Origin: Acidobacteriota bacterium
GTDB lineage: Bacteria; Acidobacteriota; Vicinamibacteria; Vicinamibacterales; Vicinamibacteraceae
Reading direction: 5' to 3'
NCBI GenBank assembly: GCA_013695405.1
Contig: JACDAO010000829.1
Coordinates: forward strand, 1 to 15,847
Length of the DNA stretch: 15,847 nucleotides
Program-made: the position numbers and the translations under genes
The notes under the pieces: model-generated
What the model saw: the letters and a program-made list of their open reading frames with translations, nothing else
What the model was told of the DNA's origin: nothing
Database searches by the model: none
Part shown: positions 13,298-15,847 of the stretch, piece by piece
How positions within the stretch are numbered: the first letter of the stretch is position 1
Layout of the letters: each line of letters opens with the position of its first letter

Positions 13298-14932
13298 ATG
13301 CATCGCCGCCAGTTCCTGCAGCGCGCCGCCGCCGGCGGCGCCGCCATGTCGAGCGCGCTTGGCGCGGTCTCGTCGTCACCCGACGCAGCGGCGAGGCAAC
13401 AGCGCCGGGTCGAGTCGAATGCACCGGGCGACGATCGGATCGTCGAGCGCAGCGTCGCCGATCTGCAACAGGCGATGCGCGACGGCGGGGTCACCTCGCG
13501 GCAGCTGACGCAGGCGTACCTGCGGCGCATCGATGCCGTCGACCGGCAGGGGCCGACCCTGAACAGCGTCATCGAGGTCAACCCTGAGGCGCTGGAGATC
13601 GCCGAGGCGATGGACGCCGAGCAGCGCCGCGGCGCGCCGCGCGGGCCGCTGCACGGCATTCCGGTGCTGATCAAGGACAACATCGACACCGCCGACCGGA
13701 TGAAGACCACGGCTGGATCGCTGGCGATGGTCGACGCCAGGCCGCTGCGCGACGCGTTCATCGTCACCCGCCTGCGCGCGGCCGGCGCGGTGATCCTCGG
13801 CAAGACCAACCTCAGTGAATGGGCCAACTTCAGGTCCAGCGAGTCGACCAGCGGCTGGAGCGGACGCGGCGGGCTGACCCGCAATCCCTACGCGCTCGAT
13901 CGCAACGCCTGCGGGTCGAGTTCCGGTACGGCGGTGGCGGCTGCCGCGAGCCTGTGCGCGGTGGCGGTCGGCACCGAGACCGACGGGTCGATCATCTGCC
14001 CCTCGACCCGAAACGGCCTGGTCGGGATCAAGCCCACGGTGGGATTGGTGAGCCGGAGCGGCATCATCCCGATCTCCGTCACCCAGGACACGGCAGGGCC
14101 GATGGCCCGCACCGTGGCCGACGCGGCATCGCTGCTCACCGCACTGGCCGGAGCTGACCAGCGTGATCGCGTGACCGGCGCGAGCGGCAGGCCGATGACG
14201 CGCGACTTCGCTATGGCACTGCAGGCGCAAGGGCTCCAGGGGCGGCGCGTCGGCGTGATGCGCAACTTCTTCGGTTTCGACAAGCGCGTCGACGCCCTGA
14301 TGGAAGACGTCATCGTCGCGCTGAAGGCTGCCGACGCCGTGGTCGTCGACCCGGCCAACCTCGCGACCCGGGGACAATTTGGCCAGGCCGAGTTCGAGGT
14401 GCTGCTGTACGAATTCAAGGACGGCATCAACGCGTATCTGGCGGGCCTCGGCGAGGCCTCGCCGATGAAGACGCTGGGCGACCTGATTGCCTTCAACGAG
14501 GCGCACGCTGCCGAGGAGATGCCGTTCTTCGGACAGGAACTGTTCGTCCAGGCCGAAGCCAAGGGGCCGTTGACCGACAAGGCGTATCTGGCGGCCAGGG
14601 CCAAGGCGCGGCGGCTGTCGCGCAGCCAGGGTCTCGACGTGCTGTTCAAGACCCGGCGGCTCGACGCGGTGATGTCACCGAGTGGCGGTCCGGCCTGGCT
14701 GACCGATCTGGTCAACGGCGACTATGGCACCGGCGGCAGCGCGGGGCCGGCCGCGGTGTCTGGCTATCCGAGCATCACCGTGCCGGCCGGACAGGTGCGC
14801 GGGCTGCCGGTCGGCGTTTCGTTCACCGGCCCGGCCTGGTCCGAGTTCGAGTTGATCGCGATCGCTTACGCGTTCGAGCAGCGCACGAAGCTGCGGCGCC
14901 CGCCCGAGTACCGCGCAAGCGCGGAGATCTGA
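13298..14932 (+). CDS. Tat-exported amidase (amidase-signature family)
   Basis: A 544-residue enzyme of the amidase signature family (PF01425), which hydrolyses C-N amide bonds through a Ser-cisSer-Lys triad. All three are visible: Lys126 in IPVLIKDNID, cis-Ser207 in CGSSSGTAVAAA, and the nucleophile Ser231 in GTETDGSIICPS. The N-terminus MHRRQFLQRAAAGGAAMSSALG is a twin-arginine signal, so the folded enzyme probably goes to the periplasm. Length is normal for exported members of the family. It is unlikely to be the GatA subunit of tRNA amidotransferase because of the export signal and the absence of gatB or gatC. ATG 13298 lies 7 bases after a TAACAT box with no Shine-Dalgarno. It shares its promoter region with the divergent metalloprotease gene, which hints at joint use in peptide or amide breakdown. 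The substrate is unknown. Confidence 0.92.
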   Translation: MHRRQFLQRAAAGGAAMSSALGAVSSSPDAAARQQRRVESNAPGDDRIVERSVADLQQAMRDGGVTSRQLTQAYLRRIDAVDRQGPTLNSVIEVNPEALEIAEAMDAEQRRGAPRGPLHGIPVLIKDNIDTADRMKTTAGSLAMVDARPLRDAFIVTRLRAAGAVILGKTNLSEWANFRSSESTSGWSGRGGLTRNPYALDRNACGSSSGTAVAAAASLCAVAVGTETDGSIICPSTRNGLVGIKPTVGLVSRSGIIPISVTQDTAGPMARTVADAASLLTALAGADQRDRVTGASGRPMTRDFAMALQAQGLQGRRVGVMRNFFGFDKRVDALMEDVIVALKAADAVVVDPANLATRGQFGQAEFEVLLYEFKDGINAYLAGLGEASPMKTLGDLIAFNEAHAAEEMPFFGQELFVQAEAKGPLTDKAYLAARAKARRLSRSQGLDVLFKTRRLDAVMSPSGGPAWLTDLVNGDYGTGGSAGPAAVSGYPSITVPAGQVRGLPVGVSFTGPAWSEFELIAIAYAFEQRTKLRRPPEYRASAEI

Positions 14933-14949
14933 CCGGCGACGGGCTGGTC
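14931..14949. terminator. Hairpin at the amidase / chimera convergent junction
   Basis: GACCGGC (14931-14937) and GCTGGTC (14943-14949) form a 7-bp stem with one G-U pair and a 5-base loop. It starts within the amidase stop codon and ends at the base before the opposing stop (14950-14952). It thus fills the gap, like the structure at 10693-10723. No U-tract is seen. Confidence 0.45.
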
Positions 14950-15847
14950 CTACCGGAACTCGATCTCGAGCTTCTCGACCTCGTTGACCTTGATCCCCTT
15001 GACGCCCTTGAGGGTGGTCCGGATCTGATCCATCGACGGGCGCTGCCCGAGCTTCTCCATCTTCTCGAACGCCGACGGGTCGGCGAAGATCTCGCCGAAC
15101 GCCACGTCGAGCAGGGTGATGCGCTGCCCCTGCACGTGGGTGGCGTTGGTCCGGACGATCTGCCCCTGCGGCTCGACCGAGACCGCCACCCGCATGTCCT
15201 TGAACATCGGCGCGAGCATGCCGATCATCTCCTTGGGCATCTCGCCCATCGGGTTGTCGCCTTTCTCGACCGCGGTCGTCGTGTCGGCGTCCTTGCCGAA
15301 CATGTCGAGGGTGATCAAGGAGTTGGCGCCCTTCTTGGAGAGCACCATCGGCAGCGATTCTCCCCCCCTGGAGGTGACCTGGGTGTCGCCCCCTTCGAGG
15401 TCGGGCATGGCGGTGGTGACGCGCAGCGCGTTGAAGTCGGTGAAGGCGTAGATGGCCTTGACGCCCTTCATCTCGCCCTGGGTCAGCGGTGTGCTCGACA
15501 GCAGCGTGACGCCCTTCCCGAGCTTGGAGGCTTCGGCGGCCAGCGTCTCCTTCGAGAACAGCACCGCTGGATCGAGCTTGGCCTTGGCGGCGTCGCCGCC
15601 GGCTTGGGCTCCACCCATCATCGACATCATGCCCATCGCCGAGCTGTTGATCAGCATCGTCTGCTCGATTGTTCCGGTGCCGTCGGCCTTGACCTTGACG
15701 ACCGAGTCCATCGAGATGCAGCCGACGGCGACCGCGTCGAGCTGCGCCAGGTGTTCGAACAGCGGGTAGCTTGGGCACGGCACCAACACGGCGTCGCCGG
15801 GGTCGCACAGCAGTTTGAACAGCAGGCTGTAAGCCTCGCTGGTGCTC
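14950..15847 (-). CDS. In-frame chimera: aminotransferase N-terminal part joined to a lipoprotein-like protein (5' end off the right edge)
   Basis: One open minus-strand frame enters from the right edge and stops at TAG 14950-14952. Its first part (15846 to about 15730) reads TSEAYSLLFKLLCDPGD and VPCPSYPLFEHLAQLDAV, which is typical of PLP-dependent class I/II aminotransferases around the cofactor-phosphate loop and the PSYPLF strand. From about 15720 it changes to GCISMDSVVKVKADGTGTIE and about 250 residues with no catalytic motif. This looks like a mature lipoprotein whose lipobox Cys would be the Cys at 15718-15720 (context AVGC), but no hydrophobic signal peptide precedes it. The aminotransferase lacks its PLP lysine half, and the lipoprotein lacks its signal. 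Either a deletion fused two genes or the join is an assembly error. Met-rich AMGMMSMMGG and a charged C-terminus (KLEIEFR) are present. The second domain is unrecognised. Product function is doubtful. Confidence 0.7.
   Translation of the reverse strand, partial: STSEAYSLLFKLLCDPGDAVLVPCPSYPLFEHLAQLDAVAVGCISMDSVVKVKADGTGTIEQTMLINSSAMGMMSMMGGAQAGGDAAKAKLDPAVLFSKETLAAEASKLGKGVTLLSSTPLTQGEMKGVKAIYAFTDFNALRVTTAMPDLEGGDTQVTSRGGESLPMVLSKKGANSLITLDMFGKDADTTTAVEKGDNPMGEMPKEMIGMLAPMFKDMRVAVSVEPQGQIVRTNATHVQGQRITLLDVAFGEIFADPSAFEKMEKLGQRPSMDQIRTTLKGVKGIKVNEVEKLEIEFR

Noticed and set aside
13298..14932. Amidase as GatA of the Glu-tRNA amidotransferase
   Set aside because: It has a twin-arginine export signal, no gatB or gatC neighbours, and the form of an exported amidase.
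1..15847. Mobile element, phage, CRISPR or RNA genes
   Set aside because: I saw no transposase or integrase motif, no long terminal or direct repeats, no spaced repeat array and no tRNA-like cloverleaf on reading both strands. A covariance-model scan would settle structured RNAs.

Overview
This window is GC-rich (about two thirds G+C by eye) and densely packed with genes. No rRNA, tRNA, CRISPR array, insertion sequence or phage gene is visible. Twelve coding regions are supported, and no gene-free stretch exceeds about 240 bases. Several families seen here (secreted met-zincin proteases of the DUF4953/DUF5117 type, Tat-exported amidases, solute:sodium symporters with an extramembrane insert, start codons right behind a TAnnnT box) fit a soil Acidobacteriota, perhaps Vicinamibacteria. 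This placement is inferred from gene character only.

Layout. Bases 1-1332 (minus) hold two VTT/DedA-superfamily membrane proteins, the distal one cut by the left edge. A divergent control region (1333-1501) separates them from a plus-strand pair: a small helical protein overlapping by 4 bases a GT4 glycosyltransferase (1502-3159). A second plus-strand operon (3397-7368) encodes an argininosuccinate-lyase-superfamily enzyme, an overlapping 39-residue single-TM peptide, a solute:sodium symporter, and an outer-membrane beta-barrel whose start overlaps the symporter stop. Together these cover the outer membrane, inner membrane and cytoplasm, and could form an uptake-and-cleavage unit for a compound carrying an N-succinyl group. 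Next come a secreted alpha/beta hydrolase (7555-9192) and a secreted TPR + SMP-30-like propeller protein (9363-10691).

On the minus strand, 10724-13252 encodes a secreted met-zincin. It is transcribed away from a Tat-exported amidase (13298-14932), and the 45-base gap between their starts holds two overlapping -10 elements. The right edge (14950-15847, minus) holds the oddest item: one unbroken frame in which the start of a PLP aminotransferase runs into the mature part of a lipoprotein-like protein whose signal peptide is absent.

Most of the exported proteins (hydrolase, propeller, metalloprotease, amidase) look degradative and suit a heterotroph feeding on peptides, amides and esters. The best leads are the lyase/micro-membrane-protein/symporter/barrel operon, the aminotransferase-lipoprotein chimera, and the recurring start-proximal TAnnnT boxes that suggest leaderless transcripts.
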